DNA of 64,000 nt from Bradyrhizobium sp. 186 (GCF_023101685.1 NZ_CP082164.1:4464001-4528000), one strand, 5' to 3'; positions 43,668-53,504 are shown, numbered from the stretch's first letter. Numbers and translations: made by a program. Notes: a model not told the origin generated them from the letters alone.

Positions 43668-44906
43668 TTAGCGCTGAACGATCTGCTTGTTGCCGTCACT
43701 TGGCTGCGGCCCGCGCGCACCCATCGCGGCGACCTCCGTCTTGAGGAGGGCACCGGGACGCACGCGCTGCAGGCCATTGACGATGATGCGGTCACCGGGC
43801 TTCAGGCCCGCCGTCACGATGCGCAACCCATCGACGGAGCCGCCGAGCGTGATCGGCCGGTAGACCGCGCGGCTGTCGTCGCCGACCGCCATCACGAACT
43901 TCTTGTCCTGGTCGGTGCCGATCGCGCGCTCGTCGATCATCACCAGCGTCTGCTGCTTCGGCTGGCCCATGCGCACGCGCGCGAACTGGCCGGGGATGAG
44001 ACGCCCGTCCTCGTTCGTAAATACTGCACGGACGCGGATGGTGCCGCTCTGGCCGTTGACCTGGTTGTCAATGAGCTGGATGTGGCCCTTCGCCGAGAGG
44101 CCGCCGGAGGTCGCCATCGCGACCGGAATCTGGTCGAGATGGCCGCGCTTGCCGGAGGCGTCCGCGATCGAATTCAGCGCGCGCAGCACGACTTCCTCAT
44201 CCGCATCGAACGACGCATAGATCGGATTGACCGAGACCAGCGAGGTCAACACCGGGGATGAGGTGCCGGCGGCGACGAGATTGCCGACGGTGATTTCGAT
44301 CTTGCCGACCCGGCCGTCGACCGGCGCGCGCACCTCGGTGTAGTCGAGATTGAGCTTTGCGGTCTGGAGCGTCGCCTCGGCCGCCTTCACGTTTGCAATT
44401 GCTTCGCGATTGGCGTTGTCGCGCTGGTCGTAGTCGCGGCGGGTCACGACGGCGTTGCCGACCAGCTGCGCGCCGCGCTCGAGCTCGCTCTGGGTGAACA
44501 CCACGCGCGCCTTGGCGGCCTCGAGCTGGGCGTTGGCCTTGTCGACCTCGGCCGCATAAGGCGCCGGATCGATCTTGAACAGCAAGTCACCGGCCTTCAC
44601 CAGCGCGCCTTCGGTGAAGTTGGTCGACAAGATCGCACCCGCAACACGCGGGCGGAGCTCGATGCGGTTGACGGCTTCGAGCCGTCCGGAGAAGTCGTCC
44701 CACAGCACGGTCTGCCGCGGCTCGATCATTGCGACGGTGACGGAGACGGCTTGCTCAGTCGCGGTGGCCGTCGCGGTCGCCTGTGCCGCATGAAAGTAGC
44801 GGCCGGTTGCGATTGAACCGGCCGCGGCGAGGGTGCCCACGATGGCAACGCCACCGAGAAGGCGAGGAAAACGGCCGAGGCGGGAGGTATTTTGGGAGGG
44901 GGGCAT
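43668..44906 (-). CDS. RND periplasmic adaptor (MexE/AcrA-like)
   Basis: A 412-residue membrane-fusion protein: N-terminal anchor (residues about 14-35), lipoyl half ELRPRVAGAILSTNFTEGAL, hairpin coiled coil (DKANAQLEAAKARVVFTQSE), second half VRAPVDGRVGKIEITVGNLV, beta-barrel and membrane-proximal domains (QLIDNQVNGQSGTIRVRAVF). It couples the RND pump to an outer-membrane channel. An operator palindrome lies 17 bp before its start, shared with the divergent TetR gene. Confidence 0.94.
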   Translation of the reverse strand: MPPSQNTSRLGRFPRLLGGVAIVGTLAAAGSIATGRYFHAAQATATATATEQAVSVTVAMIEPRQTVLWDDFSGRLEAVNRIELRPRVAGAILSTNFTEGALVKAGDLLFKIDPAPYAAEVDKANAQLEAAKARVVFTQSELERGAQLVGNAVVTRRDYDQRDNANREAIANVKAAEATLQTAKLNLDYTEVRAPVDGRVGKIEITVGNLVAAGTSSPVLTSLVSVNPIYASFDADEEVVLRALNSIADASGKRGHLDQIPVAMATSGGLSAKGHIQLIDNQVNGQSGTIRVRAVFTNEDGRLIPGQFARVRMGQPKQQTLVMIDERAIGTDQDKKFVMAVGDDSRAVYRPITLGGSVDGLRIVTAGLKPGDRIIVNGLQRVRPGALLKTEVAAMGARGPQPSDGNKQIVQR

Positions 44907-44922
44907 TTGCGCGCTCCAGATA

Positions 44923-44989
44923 TGTAGTGTTCACTACAGATGTGGAGCTGGATGTCGCAGTGCAAGATACTTATGTATCATTCACTACG
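44923..44989. promoter_or_regulatory. two TetR operators for the RND pump
   Basis: Site 1 (44923-44938) is the palindrome TGTAGTG-TT-CACTACA with perfect 7-bp arms. Site 2 (44974-44989), TGTATCATTCACTACG, repeats the same pattern with a degenerate left arm. The sites are 51 bp apart, close to five helical turns, between the divergent adaptor and TetR genes. Confidence 0.7.
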
Positions 44990-45106
44990 AAAATCTTAGC
45001 CGTGGATTGCGAAAAATGGAAGACGGCGGAGAAAAGAAAGTTAGAACAAATAGATAGGATCAGGCGTTAGCTCGATATCCGACGCCGATTCGAGGGAGAA
45101 ACACAA

Positions 45107-45712
45107 ATGGCCATGGGACGCCCCCGTGAGTTCGACGCCGATGCGGCGTTGGACCAGGCGATGGAAGTGTTTTGGCGGCACGGCTACGAGGGCGCCACCA
45201 TCGCAGAGCTCACCGAGGCCATGGGTATCAACCCGCCGAGCCTTTATGCCTGCTTCGGCAACAAGGAAGGGCTGTTGAAGGCCGCGCTCGACCGCTACAC
45301 CAAGTTGCGCGGCGTCTGGATGGACGAGGTGGTCGCCGCACCGACCGCCCGCGGCGTCGCCGAGCGCATGCTGATGGGCATCGCCGACAAGCAGACCGAT
45401 CCTGCCAATCCGCCCGGATGCCTGCTCGTGCAAGGCGGCATCGCCTGTGGCACCGGCTCCGAAAACGTCCCCTTCGAGCTCGCCGCGCGCCGCGCCCAGA
45501 ACGAAGACCAGCTGCGCGACCGCTTCATCCGCGCCAGGGCCGAAGGCGATCTCAAGCCGGCGTCGGATCCGGCAGCGCTCGCGCGCTACGTCTCGGCCGT
45601 CGCCGTCGGCATGGGCGTGATGGCGTCGTCCGGTGCCGACCGCGAGGCGCTGCGGCAGGTGGCGGATGTGGCGATGCAGGCGGTCGAGGCGCAGTCGGCC
45701 GACCGAAAGTAA
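45107..45712 (+). CDS. TetR/AcrR-family regulator of the RND pump
   Basis: A 201-residue protein with a TetR helix-turn-helix (MEVFWRHGYEGATIAELTEA, then INPPSLYACFGNKEGLL) and a TetR_C-type ligand domain (GCLLVQGGIACG). It starts with GRPREFD, as do many repressors of this subgroup. It diverges from the RND genes, with two operator-like palindromes between, so it most likely represses the pump until an aromatic or drug ligand binds. The second ATG, two codons in, is an equally possible start. Confidence 0.9.
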   Translation: MAMGRPREFDADAALDQAMEVFWRHGYEGATIAELTEAMGINPPSLYACFGNKEGLLKAALDRYTKLRGVWMDEVVAAPTARGVAERMLMGIADKQTDPANPPGCLLVQGGIACGTGSENVPFELAARRAQNEDQLRDRFIRARAEGDLKPASDPAALARYVSAVAVGMGVMASSGADREALRQVADVAMQAVEAQSADRK

Positions 45713-45736
45713 CGGCTGCCAGCGTCGCGGCCTCTA

Positions 45737-47257
45737 TCATCTCGCCGATTGCATTGCAGCCAGCACCGGCGGCGGGGCAAAACCGCCGAACTCGCGTTCG
45801 AGCAGCTCGGCAAGCACGATCGTCGTGCGGTCCTCGAGATAAGGCCCGATGATCTGCACACCAATCGGCAGGCCCGAAGGCGATCGATCGATCGGAACAG
45901 CGGTCGCAGGCAGGCTGCAGGTTGATGCCGGGTCCGCCCAGATGAAGCAGGCGTCGGCGTAGGGGTATGCCTTGCCATCGATGTCGAGTTGCCGCGCATC
46001 GAACGGCTCGGAATGGTCGTGCGGAAAGGCCGGCACGGCGGCCGCCGGGTAGATCACTGCATCGAAGTCGCCGAAGAGCTCTTGCCATTGTCGTTGCAGC
46101 TGCAGGCGCGCCGCGTCGGTCGCGAGCCACTCACGATGGATCATGGCCCAGCCGCGGGCGCGCTCGGCCTGCAGGCTGTGGTCGTCGGGCGCCAATGCAG
46201 CGGCAAGTCCTTGCGCTTCAGCGAGGGCGGTGGGTGTCAGGCGCGGACTTCGCGCTGCGTTCAACAGCTTCATGTAGAGCCGCGCGGATTCGGCGAGATC
46301 GGGCAGCGACGTGCTTGAGCGCGCGACCCGCGCGCCCGATCTGTCGAGCCGGTCGGCCAATCGTCCAATGGCCGAACGCACGGCGTCTCCCGTCGGCATC
46401 AGCGGATGGGTATCGATCACGAGGATCCTGAAATCCTTGAGCTGGGTATGCCGCGGGGCGGGCAGCGCAAGGCGATAGCCGATCCCGTCGCGCGTCTCGT
46501 CGGGGCCGGCAATCACGTTGAGCGCCAACGCCAGGTCCGAGGCAGTGCGCGTCATGGGTCCGACCACAGCCAGATCGCCCTGGCCCGGAACGGGTGGTGC
46601 CGGCGGCAGACCGTATCCGCGCAGCGGGACCAGGCCGAGGCTTGGCTTGTGTCCGAACACACCGCAGAAATGTGCGGGTACCCGGATCGAGCCGCCGATG
46701 TCCGAGCCGATCGAGAGCGGACCGAAACCCGCGGCCAGCGCCGCCCCCGATCCGCCCGAGGAGCCACCGGGCGACCGGCCGAGGTCCCACGGGTTGTTCG
46801 TCGTCCCGTGGATGTCGTTGTAGCTCTGGAAATCCCGGAGGCCGATCGGGATATTGGTCTTGCCGATGATAATGGCGCCCGCCTGCTTCAACCGCGAGAC
46901 GACAAGGGCGTCTTCCGCCGGTTGAAAATCCCTGAAATGCGGAAAGCCCCATGTCGTCGGCAGGCCGGCGACGTTGAAGGGCTCCTTCAAGGTCACGGGG
47001 ATGCCGAGCAGCGGCCGCCACTCGCCGCGGCCAAGCGCGGCATCGGCAGCGCGCGCAGCGTTTCTTGCGCGATCGAAATCACGAACGATGACGGCATTGA
47101 TCTCCGAGTCCAGCGCCTCAATGCGCGCGATCGTGTGCTCGAGCAGCTCTGACGCAGATATCCTGCGCGCTTGCAGGGCGCTCAGAAGCGCGCTGATCGA
47201 GCCGTAATCCAAATCAACGGCCTCTGCGGCCAACCCTCGTTGCATCACGATCTCCAT
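45737..47257 (-). CDS. amidase-signature family amidase
   Basis: The 506-residue enzyme has the Ser-cisSer-Lys triad: lysine in PVTLKEPFN near residue 91, GRSPGGSSGGSGAALAAGFG near 160 with the cis-serine, and the nucleophile in GSDIGGSIRVPA near 190. It hydrolyses linear amides; it is not GatA, because the context and C-terminus (LPIGVQIIGPYLEDRT) fit catabolic amidases. No signal peptide is seen. ATG 47245 has GGAG well placed before it and may be the true start, shortening the protein by four residues. Confidence 0.92.
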   Translation of the reverse strand: MEIVMQRGLAAEAVDLDYGSISALLSALQARRISASELLEHTIARIEALDSEINAVIVRDFDRARNAARAADAALGRGEWRPLLGIPVTLKEPFNVAGLPTTWGFPHFRDFQPAEDALVVSRLKQAGAIIIGKTNIPIGLRDFQSYNDIHGTTNNPWDLGRSPGGSSGGSGAALAAGFGPLSIGSDIGGSIRVPAHFCGVFGHKPSLGLVPLRGYGLPPAPPVPGQGDLAVVGPMTRTASDLALALNVIAGPDETRDGIGYRLALPAPRHTQLKDFRILVIDTHPLMPTGDAVRSAIGRLADRLDRSGARVARSSTSLPDLAESARLYMKLLNAARSPRLTPTALAEAQGLAAALAPDDHSLQAERARGWAMIHREWLATDAARLQLQRQWQELFGDFDAVIYPAAAVPAFPHDHSEPFDARQLDIDGKAYPYADACFIWADPASTCSLPATAVPIDRSPSGLPIGVQIIGPYLEDRTTIVLAELLEREFGGFAPPPVLAAMQSAR

Positions 47258-47933
47258 TGTATCTCATCGCCGTGTCGATGCCGTCGCGGCTGCAAATCGA
47301 TCTGAGTATCGAACATGCAATTTGTGGAACGGGATGAGGAGGCGGCGCAACGGGAACCAGACCTGCCCGCCGATCGGGGGCGCGAGGTGGTCACGGTCAG
47401 CGAATGTCGAGCTGTCTTGCGAGGGACGCGGCTTCGACACCGGCATCGATGTCCAAGCCTTGCGTTCGAAGCGGCGATGCCTTCCGAACGGTAAATGGCG
47501 GTCGGCTCGATGGTGAATTCACAATCGGGCGATCATGCAATCCTGCGCCTGTTTTGCCCGACGTGTCAAACGTCGTCGCTGGCAGGCCTCGAGCCATGCC
47601 GGACGAAATTCTTCAATGATTTCTACTTTGCATGGGGTTGTTTTCGCGTTTTTTGGTGGAGCGTCCCCAAGGAGCGAGGGGCCAGAGCATCCGCCGCCGG
47701 AATCCGGATCGATGCGGGAACCCCTAAGTGCGATGTGCGGGCGTTGCCGATCGCGCCGAAGGCGGCGCTTGGTCGCCAGATCACGAGCTACGCACTCCTG
47801 GCCGCGCTCTACGCCGCGTCGATGGGCCTGTACGCGCTGCTGCTCGCGTGGCATTGGGGGCGGTGAGGCCGTCCACCGTGCAGGCCGTTGAGGTGCTGTC
47901 GAGGAGAGGGCGGTCTCTGGACAAGCGAAGACA
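47258..47933. other. region with at most one weak gene
   Basis: Between the amidase and RNase Z lies 676 bp. A frame at 47495-47866 ends in a hydrophobic helix (ALLAALYAASMGLYALLLAW) preceded by CPTCQTSSLAG, which might be a small membrane protein or the 3' remnant of one, but its start and codon pattern are unconvincing. No repeat or RNA gene is apparent. Confidence 0.35.
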
Positions 47934-48839
47934 ATGTTCGCCCTGACGTTTCTTGGGACTTCGGCAAGCGTTCCTTCCGCAGAGCGCAGCCATCCGGCCC
48001 TCCTCGTGGAGGCCGCGGGCAAGCGTATCCTGATTGATTGCGGTGAGGGGACTCAACGTCAGTTGCTGCGTAGCGGCGCCGGCTTTCGGCGTCTTGATCG
48101 CATCTTGTTGACGCACGGTCATTTCGACCACGTACTCGGTATCCCCGGCCTCTTTTCAACGTTGCGGTTGCGGCAGAACGCCGACGTGATGACCATCCAT
48201 GCAGGGCCAGGCACGCTCGACATCGTCGCCCGAATGCTTGCGGGCTTGTGGGGCGCGGGAAGGGCACCGATACCGGTGGAATTCGTGCCACTGACGGAGG
48301 GACCGGTCATCGATGCGGGCGAATACACCGTCGACTGCTTTCCCGTCCGCCATCGCGACACGGACAGTTTCGGCTTCTCGTTCCAGAGCCCCGCTCGCCG
48401 CCACCTTCAGCCCGACCGCCTCGCGATGCTCGGTGTTCCGGACGGTCCGATGCGCAGAGAGTTGGCTGAAGGAAGACCGGTCGTGGTCGAGGGCGGCAGG
48501 GCGATCGATCCGGAGGATGTCCTGGGGCCGCCGAGCGGCTCCAAGAAACTTGTGGTCATCGGCGACACCGAAACCACCGAGGGGCTGTCAAAATACATTG
48601 CTGACGCCGACGTGCTGGTGATCGAAGCGACGTTCCTCGATCGCGACGCGTCGACCGCTCGGGATTACGGCCACCTCACCGCGGCAGAAGCGGCTTCGTT
48701 TGCGGCCGCCAACAACGTCGGGCAACTCGTGCTGACCCACCTGTCGGGACGTTATCGGGACGAAGAGATATTGGCCGAAGCGGCACGAGTGTTTCCGAAC
48801 AGCCGGATCACCGCCGACTTCGATCACATCGTTGTCTAG
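47934..48839 (+). CDS. rnz: ribonuclease Z
   Basis: A 301-residue metallo-beta-lactamase-fold nuclease. The N-terminus FLGTSASVPSAERSHPALLV, the metal motif THGHFDHVLGIPGL, and the downstream HRDTDSFGF, GDTETTEG and LTHLSGRY segments follow RNase Z/ElaC. The enzyme removes 3' trailers from tRNA precursors, or acts as a general phosphodiesterase. The start lies directly after a G-rich stretch without an ideal RBS. It is monocistronic. Confidence 0.9.
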   Translation: MFALTFLGTSASVPSAERSHPALLVEAAGKRILIDCGEGTQRQLLRSGAGFRRLDRILLTHGHFDHVLGIPGLFSTLRLRQNADVMTIHAGPGTLDIVARMLAGLWGAGRAPIPVEFVPLTEGPVIDAGEYTVDCFPVRHRDTDSFGFSFQSPARRHLQPDRLAMLGVPDGPMRRELAEGRPVVVEGGRAIDPEDVLGPPSGSKKLVVIGDTETTEGLSKYIADADVLVIEATFLDRDASTARDYGHLTAAEAASFAAANNVGQLVLTHLSGRYRDEEILAEAARVFPNSRITADFDHIVV

Positions 48840-48987
48840 TCGTCGCGACTCTTCCTGGCGAGGCTCTGCGCCTGCGGATGAAGGCCGGCCCATCGAGCAC
48901 TAAGCTATAATTTACCCGGCATATCGCCTTCGATCGCGGCAGGTATCTGGCGATCAGTTCACGCTTGCCAAGAAGCCAGCCAGAATT

Positions 48988-49299
48988 GTCCGGCTTTGGC
49001 TGAGCGTCACCTATGACCGATCGCTACGATCGGTCGCTTCGGGTGGCAAGATCGTTCAGATTGGTGTTTTGACAGGGGTCGGTCCGAAGCCCGGACCACG
49101 CGCGCCTTCAGTGGGAAAATGCCGACATCATCGGTATCACCGTCGGATCGGTCGAACATTTCGCCGCTATGAATCGTTTCTTGACCGACAACGCGATCCA
49201 CCCAATCGTCGATCGCGTCTACGGCTTCGACGAGGCCCCGAAGCATTCGCCTATCTCCGGACCAGCTCACATTTCGGCAAGGTCGTTGTGAAGCTGTAG
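48988..49299 (+). pseudogene. 3' remnant of a zinc-type alcohol dehydrogenase/quinone reductase gene
   Basis: Pieces of the MDR C-terminal half can be read in shifting frames: TYDRSLRSVASGGKIVQIGV (from 49009), then NADIIGITVGSVEHFAAMN and VDRVYGFDEAPK in a second frame, and finally FAYLRTSSHFGKVVVKL ending at the TAG at 49297. These are the cofactor-domain end and the last strand of NAD(P)-dependent alcohol dehydrogenases. The 5' half is absent and at least two frameshifts are present, so it is a decayed fragment. It marks the left edge of the accessory island. Confidence 0.75.
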
Positions 49300-49920
49300 G
49301 CATGGCGGCAAATCGCCTTGGAGCAGGGTGTCAGACGATTAGGTGAAGAACTCGCCGGTCCAGTTGCGCCGGATCGCATCCACGTGCCAGCCCAATGCTC
49401 GTCGCGTGTTCGTCGGGGGATCCGGGACATCGTTGCGGACATGGCTATCTGGGCCTCTCGGGCTGTGCGCGTGCCGCCCTTCGCTCCGCAACCTGAATGT
49501 TCCCCGTGTATCGAATATCCGGCCATAACCGTCGGCCGGGAAAAATGATCCTGCGATCGGAAAACGCGTCGGCTGCTGCCGAACCATAAGGAAGGTGCTT
49601 TCCGCCGCAGTTTCCGAAAGCAGAACTCCGACGGCCGTGTTGATCGGAGCGAGGCCGATCGGTGCATCGGCCTCCGGCTCGACCTTGCCGGCTGCGTTCG
49701 CGATGGTAATGAATTCCGAGTTTGGACCGCAGCGGGATACGATAATCCATCGTCGGATCGTCCGTCGGATCGAAGTCGGTCGGTCGTATGCCGCGAACGA
49801 GAATTCCGCAGCCATTGCAACGACAAAGCCATTTTTCAACATGCGGGCCATCTAAACCATTGTGGTCAATGCGGATCATCGTGTGGGGGCGTGAAACCAG
49901 CGTGAATTTGATCGGTCGAG
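49300..49920. other. region upstream of the YcaO gene, doubtful minus-strand frame
   Basis: A minus-strand frame at 49339-49851 could encode 170 residues (MARMLKNGFVVAMAAEFSF near its start), but the end is low-complexity and polar, there is no family match I know, and codon choice is mixed. It may be another decayed gene. The last 70 bp before 49921 should hold the YcaO promoter. Confidence 0.3.
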
Positions 49921-51360
49921 ATGAGATCGCGCGAATTTTTTTTTGACCTTCCGCCGGGGCTTGATGGCATGCTGGCGGTCGCACCTGTACCCTGCCGGGG
50001 TAGCGGAATTCGACCGATGGAAGCCTCGAAGGCAACCAACCAATTCGAGCGGTTGGCCGCATACCTGGCGGGCCCGCCAACGCACGGCCGCGATAGCGAC
50101 CTCGAAGTCATCCTCGAAAAGCTCGAATACCTCCCGCTCGGCGGGACGGATCCATCGGAAACGCGCCATCGCATTGCGCTCCTCGAAGCGGCGGGCAGAT
50201 TTTCCAGTGTCTTTCAACTGGCTTCGCGTGACGCTCCGGGAGCCACATTCTTCGGCGCGAAAATCAGCGCGGCGGGCATCGATTCCACCTTCTTGCATCA
50301 GGCACGATCGAGTGCGTCCGGCGCCGGCCTGTCGCTACGTCAGGCTTTCGAGTCATGCATCGGAGAAGGCGTGGAGTATCTCTCCCAGTTCGAGACTGCG
50401 CTGGACCGGCTTCAGGATGGGGCGATCGAAGATGGCCTTGCCGCCTTCGATCCTGCTTCCCGGGCAGTCCTCTCCGAGTTCATGCGGCCGTCGGCGCGTA
50501 GCGATGTCGATTGGATCGAAGCGACGCAGCTTTCGAGCGGTCGGCCGGTGCGGTTTCCCGCGGATTTGTGCCTGCGGCGCATTCCTGAACGCAGCGCGCT
50601 CACGCCGCCATTCAGCTTGAGCTCGGGCTGTGCGGCCGGCACCTCTTTCGAGGCAGCCGCATTGCACGGGATGCTGGAGCTGGTTGAGAGAGATGCGGCC
50701 AGTCTGTGGTGGCGCGGCGGCATTCGCGGGCGGCTGGTTGCGCTCGAAGGTCACGCCATCGCGACGGCCGCAGCTTTGGTCGCTCAAGCCCGGCGCGGCG
50801 TAACGACCAGGCGGTCCTGGCTCCTCGACATCACGACCGACATGGACGTTCCCTGCATCGTCGCGATGTCGTGCCGTGCTGATGGAGGCGGCTTCGCCTG
50901 CGGGCTGGCGGCCCGTCTGAACTTCCAGAACGCGGTCCGTTCGGCGCTCATGGAGATGTGCCAAATGGAGTTGGCCTATGCAGTCGTGGAGCAGAAGCGC
51001 CGGGAGGGAGGCGACCAGGCGCTGAACGAATACGACCATCGCCACATCGCCCGTAGCACGCTGATCGACGCGACGAGGTGTGAATTGCTGCATCCGGTCG
51101 CCCCAAACCGCCCGACCGCTGAGTTCAGCCCGGGCACGCCGGCGGGGCAGCTCCACGCCCTGGTCGAGAGATTATCGGCCAGAGGTATCGAGACGTTTGC
51201 GATTGACCTGACCCGTCCCACGTTCGGCATCCCGGTCGTGCGGATCGCAGCGCCCGCGCTTCAGATGGAGCCTTCCGAAGTCGCGACCGAACGGCTGGCG
51301 TCGGCGCGAAGCCGGACGGGAGGAGGCGATGTCTATACACGTGGAATTGGTTTGTTATAG
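49921..51360 (+). CDS. YcaO-family ATP-dependent peptide-modifying enzyme
   Basis: The protein (up to 479 residues) shows the YcaO fold: AGLSLRQAFESCIGEGVEYL near residue 145 (ATP/Mg acidic cluster), SSGCAAGTSFEAAALHGMLE and LVERDAASLWW near 240-265, SALMEMCQMELAYA near 340, and DLTRPTFGIPVVRI near 435. YcaO enzymes phosphorylate a backbone amide so that Cys, Ser, Thr or an external sulfide can attack, giving azolines, amidines or thioamides in RiPPs and some proteins. The C-terminus lacks the Pro-rich tail of azoline-forming members. No TfuA or E1-like partner is adjacent. Starts at 49969 or 50017 are possible; a T9 tract lies at codons 6-8 of the longest form. Confidence 0.85.
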   Translation: MRSREFFFDLPPGLDGMLAVAPVPCRGSGIRPMEASKATNQFERLAAYLAGPPTHGRDSDLEVILEKLEYLPLGGTDPSETRHRIALLEAAGRFSSVFQLASRDAPGATFFGAKISAAGIDSTFLHQARSSASGAGLSLRQAFESCIGEGVEYLSQFETALDRLQDGAIEDGLAAFDPASRAVLSEFMRPSARSDVDWIEATQLSSGRPVRFPADLCLRRIPERSALTPPFSLSSGCAAGTSFEAAALHGMLELVERDAASLWWRGGIRGRLVALEGHAIATAAALVAQARRGVTTRRSWLLDITTDMDVPCIVAMSCRADGGGFACGLAARLNFQNAVRSALMEMCQMELAYAVVEQKRREGGDQALNEYDHRHIARSTLIDATRCELLHPVAPNRPTAEFSPGTPAGQLHALVERLSARGIETFAIDLTRPTFGIPVVRIAAPALQMEPSEVATERLASARSRTGGGDVYTRGIGLL

Positions 51361-51401
51361 TTGCTTCTATTCATAAGTGCGGTTTACGGAGCGGATCGGA
51401 A

Positions 51402-53504
51402 GTGAGCGCTCGAGCACCTCTGTCGAAATCCCTTGTAAGGGACGGTGGCATTCTCAAGCCGCGCGAAAGCCTGACGATTTCTGTCTTTGGTAGTCTGTCC
51501 GTCGCCTTCGCGGGTCGGGAAATCCGGGTAAAGGGCCGAAAATCGCGCGCGGTTCTCGGTTATTTGGCGTTGACGGACCGGCATCAGGAAACACGCGAGC
51601 GGCTGGTCGGGCTGCTGTGGAGCGAGTCCGACGAGTACAAGGCGCGTGCGTCGCTTCGTCAGGTCCTCCATGAGTTGCGGGAGACGTTTATCGAAGCTGG
51701 TTACGACGGGTTGCAGATTGAAAAGCTGCTCGTGGAAATGGCGCGTGACGGGCTTAATGTCGATCTCTGGGACGCCTTGCGGGAGGCCGAGGCCCAACGT
51801 GCGCATGCACTCTTGATGAGTTCAGCCCGTCTCATGGAGACCCTCCTTGCCGGCCTGGACGATATCGACCCTTCGTTCCGCGTCTGGCTCCTCGCCAAGC
51901 GGCAGACCTTCCACGATCGAATTCTGCGCGCCCTCGAGGCCGGCCTTCGGAACGTCGAGCTGGTCGTGGCGAACAGGCGCGAGCTGGCAGAGGCAATCGT
52001 GTGTCTCGACCCGACCCACGAGGAGGCGTGCCGCTACGTGATGCAGACACGCGCGGAGGAAGGCGACTTGTCCGGCGCGTTACGTGCCTACAAGACCCTG
52101 TGGAACATCCTCGACGAAGAGTACGGGATGGAGCCCTCGGTCAAGACCCAGCAATTGATTGCCGACATCAAGAACGGTCAGTTCGAGAGCGTCGCTCCAT
52201 CCCTTGCGGGCGATCCGGCGCAACAGGAGGACCCGCAAGCGCCGGCTGCCGACGAAGCGCCGAGGCAATCGCCAGCGTTATCGCGAACCGCCGCCAAGAT
52301 CGCGATCCTGGTTGATCCGTTTAGCATGAACGGCGTGAGTGCGGATCGCGTCCACCTCGTGACCGGTTTCCGACATCACTTTATCGCCTGTCTGACCAAA
52401 TTCCGTGAGTGGTATGTCGGAGACGGTACGGGAGAGCAGCCGCTGTCGTCCGGAGAACGCGCCGCAGCGTCCCGCTACAGCGTCGCGGCCACCGCCTATC
52501 AGGCGGGTGACACGATCAGCATGGTGTTGACGCTGCGCGAGACGAGTACCGGCGTCTATATCTGGAGCGACACGTTCGAGTTGAAGCTCGAGAACTGGTT
52601 CCAGGTGCAACAGAGGATCGTGCAACGCACGGCGCTCTCGGTGAACGTCTATCTGTCGACCGAGCGGCTCACGCGCGTGGCCACCGCGCCGGACGTTTCC
52701 CTGGACATTTACGACCGCTGGCTGCGCGCGCAGGCGAGTTTCGGAAGCTTCAGCGCCGAGCATTGGCGCGAGTCGATCGCGCTCCTGACCGAGGCGATCG
52801 CCGTCGCACCGAACTTTTCTCCCAGCTACAGCGCGCTGGTTCAAATGAACAACACCGAGCATTTCGTCTTTCCCGGCCTGTTCCGCGACCTGGCGAAAGC
52901 GAAGTCGACGCTCGAGCTTGCACGAACGGCGGTGCAACTGGATCCCGTCGATTCCCGCGCTCAACTCTGCCTCGGCTGGTCGCAGGCGATGCTGATGCAA
53001 TATTCGGAAGCTTACGCCCACATTGATCTTGCATGCGAGCTCAACGGCAACGATCCCTGGACATTGTTGTCGGCGGCTTCCTGTCAGGGCTTTTGCGGCA
53101 ATTTCGAGCGTGGAACCGAACTCGTGGCCGAAGCGCTCAAGGTTTCGTGGGCGCCGCCGCCGCTGCACTGGCCCTATCGCGCCGTGCTTCAATTCATGCG
53201 AGGCAATTACCTGGAGGCGATCGAGGGGATCAATCGTGCCAGCAACGTGGCGAAAACGCTTCCCGGCTGGAAAGCCGCCGCGCTGTTTCATCTCGGCAGG
53301 AACGACGAGGCTCGCCTCGAGGCAAAGAAATTCCTCGATGGCATACGCGCGATATGGTTTGGCAAGGCGCCCACCGACCGCGAGATCGCGCTCTGGTTCC
53401 TCCATGCGCATCCGATTGCCCGCCGCGAGGATTGGGAGCGCCTGCGCGATGGAATCGGCGGCGCAGGCGTCCCGGTTGTCGACCTCACGCATCACGCGTG
53501 GTGA
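51402..53504 (+). CDS. SARP/BTAD transcriptional regulator with TPR-like C-terminus
   Basis: The 700-residue protein opens with an OmpR-type winged helix (LTISVFGSLSVAFAGREIRV to LRQVLHELRETF, residues about 23-95), followed by a bacterial transcriptional activation domain (LNVDLWDALREAEA to EEYGMEPSVKTQQLI, to about 265). The remainder has a TolB-like segment (SRYSVAATAYQAGDTISMVL) and tetratricopeptide-like helices from residue 440. SARP proteins activate secondary-metabolite clusters, mainly in actinobacteria; such large fusions in rhizobia are usually uncharacterised. GTG at 51402 is the start. It follows the YcaO gene by 41 bp and very likely shares its transcript. Confidence 0.85.
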   Translation: MSARAPLSKSLVRDGGILKPRESLTISVFGSLSVAFAGREIRVKGRKSRAVLGYLALTDRHQETRERLVGLLWSESDEYKARASLRQVLHELRETFIEAGYDGLQIEKLLVEMARDGLNVDLWDALREAEAQRAHALLMSSARLMETLLAGLDDIDPSFRVWLLAKRQTFHDRILRALEAGLRNVELVVANRRELAEAIVCLDPTHEEACRYVMQTRAEEGDLSGALRAYKTLWNILDEEYGMEPSVKTQQLIADIKNGQFESVAPSLAGDPAQQEDPQAPAADEAPRQSPALSRTAAKIAILVDPFSMNGVSADRVHLVTGFRHHFIACLTKFREWYVGDGTGEQPLSSGERAAASRYSVAATAYQAGDTISMVLTLRETSTGVYIWSDTFELKLENWFQVQQRIVQRTALSVNVYLSTERLTRVATAPDVSLDIYDRWLRAQASFGSFSAEHWRESIALLTEAIAVAPNFSPSYSALVQMNNTEHFVFPGLFRDLAKAKSTLELARTAVQLDPVDSRAQLCLGWSQAMLMQYSEAYAHIDLACELNGNDPWTLLSAASCQGFCGNFERGTELVAEALKVSWAPPPLHWPYRAVLQFMRGNYLEAIEGINRASNVAKTLPGWKAAALFHLGRNDEARLEAKKFLDGIRAIWFGKAPTDREIALWFLHAHPIARREDWERLRDGIGGAGVPVVDLTHHAW

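Noticed and set aside
49016..49034. Inverted repeat ACCGATCG-cta-CGATCGGT
   Set aside because: It lies inside the former coding part of the dehydrogenase remnant, where repeated CGATCG is expected from Arg/Ser codons, so it is probably not a regulatory site.
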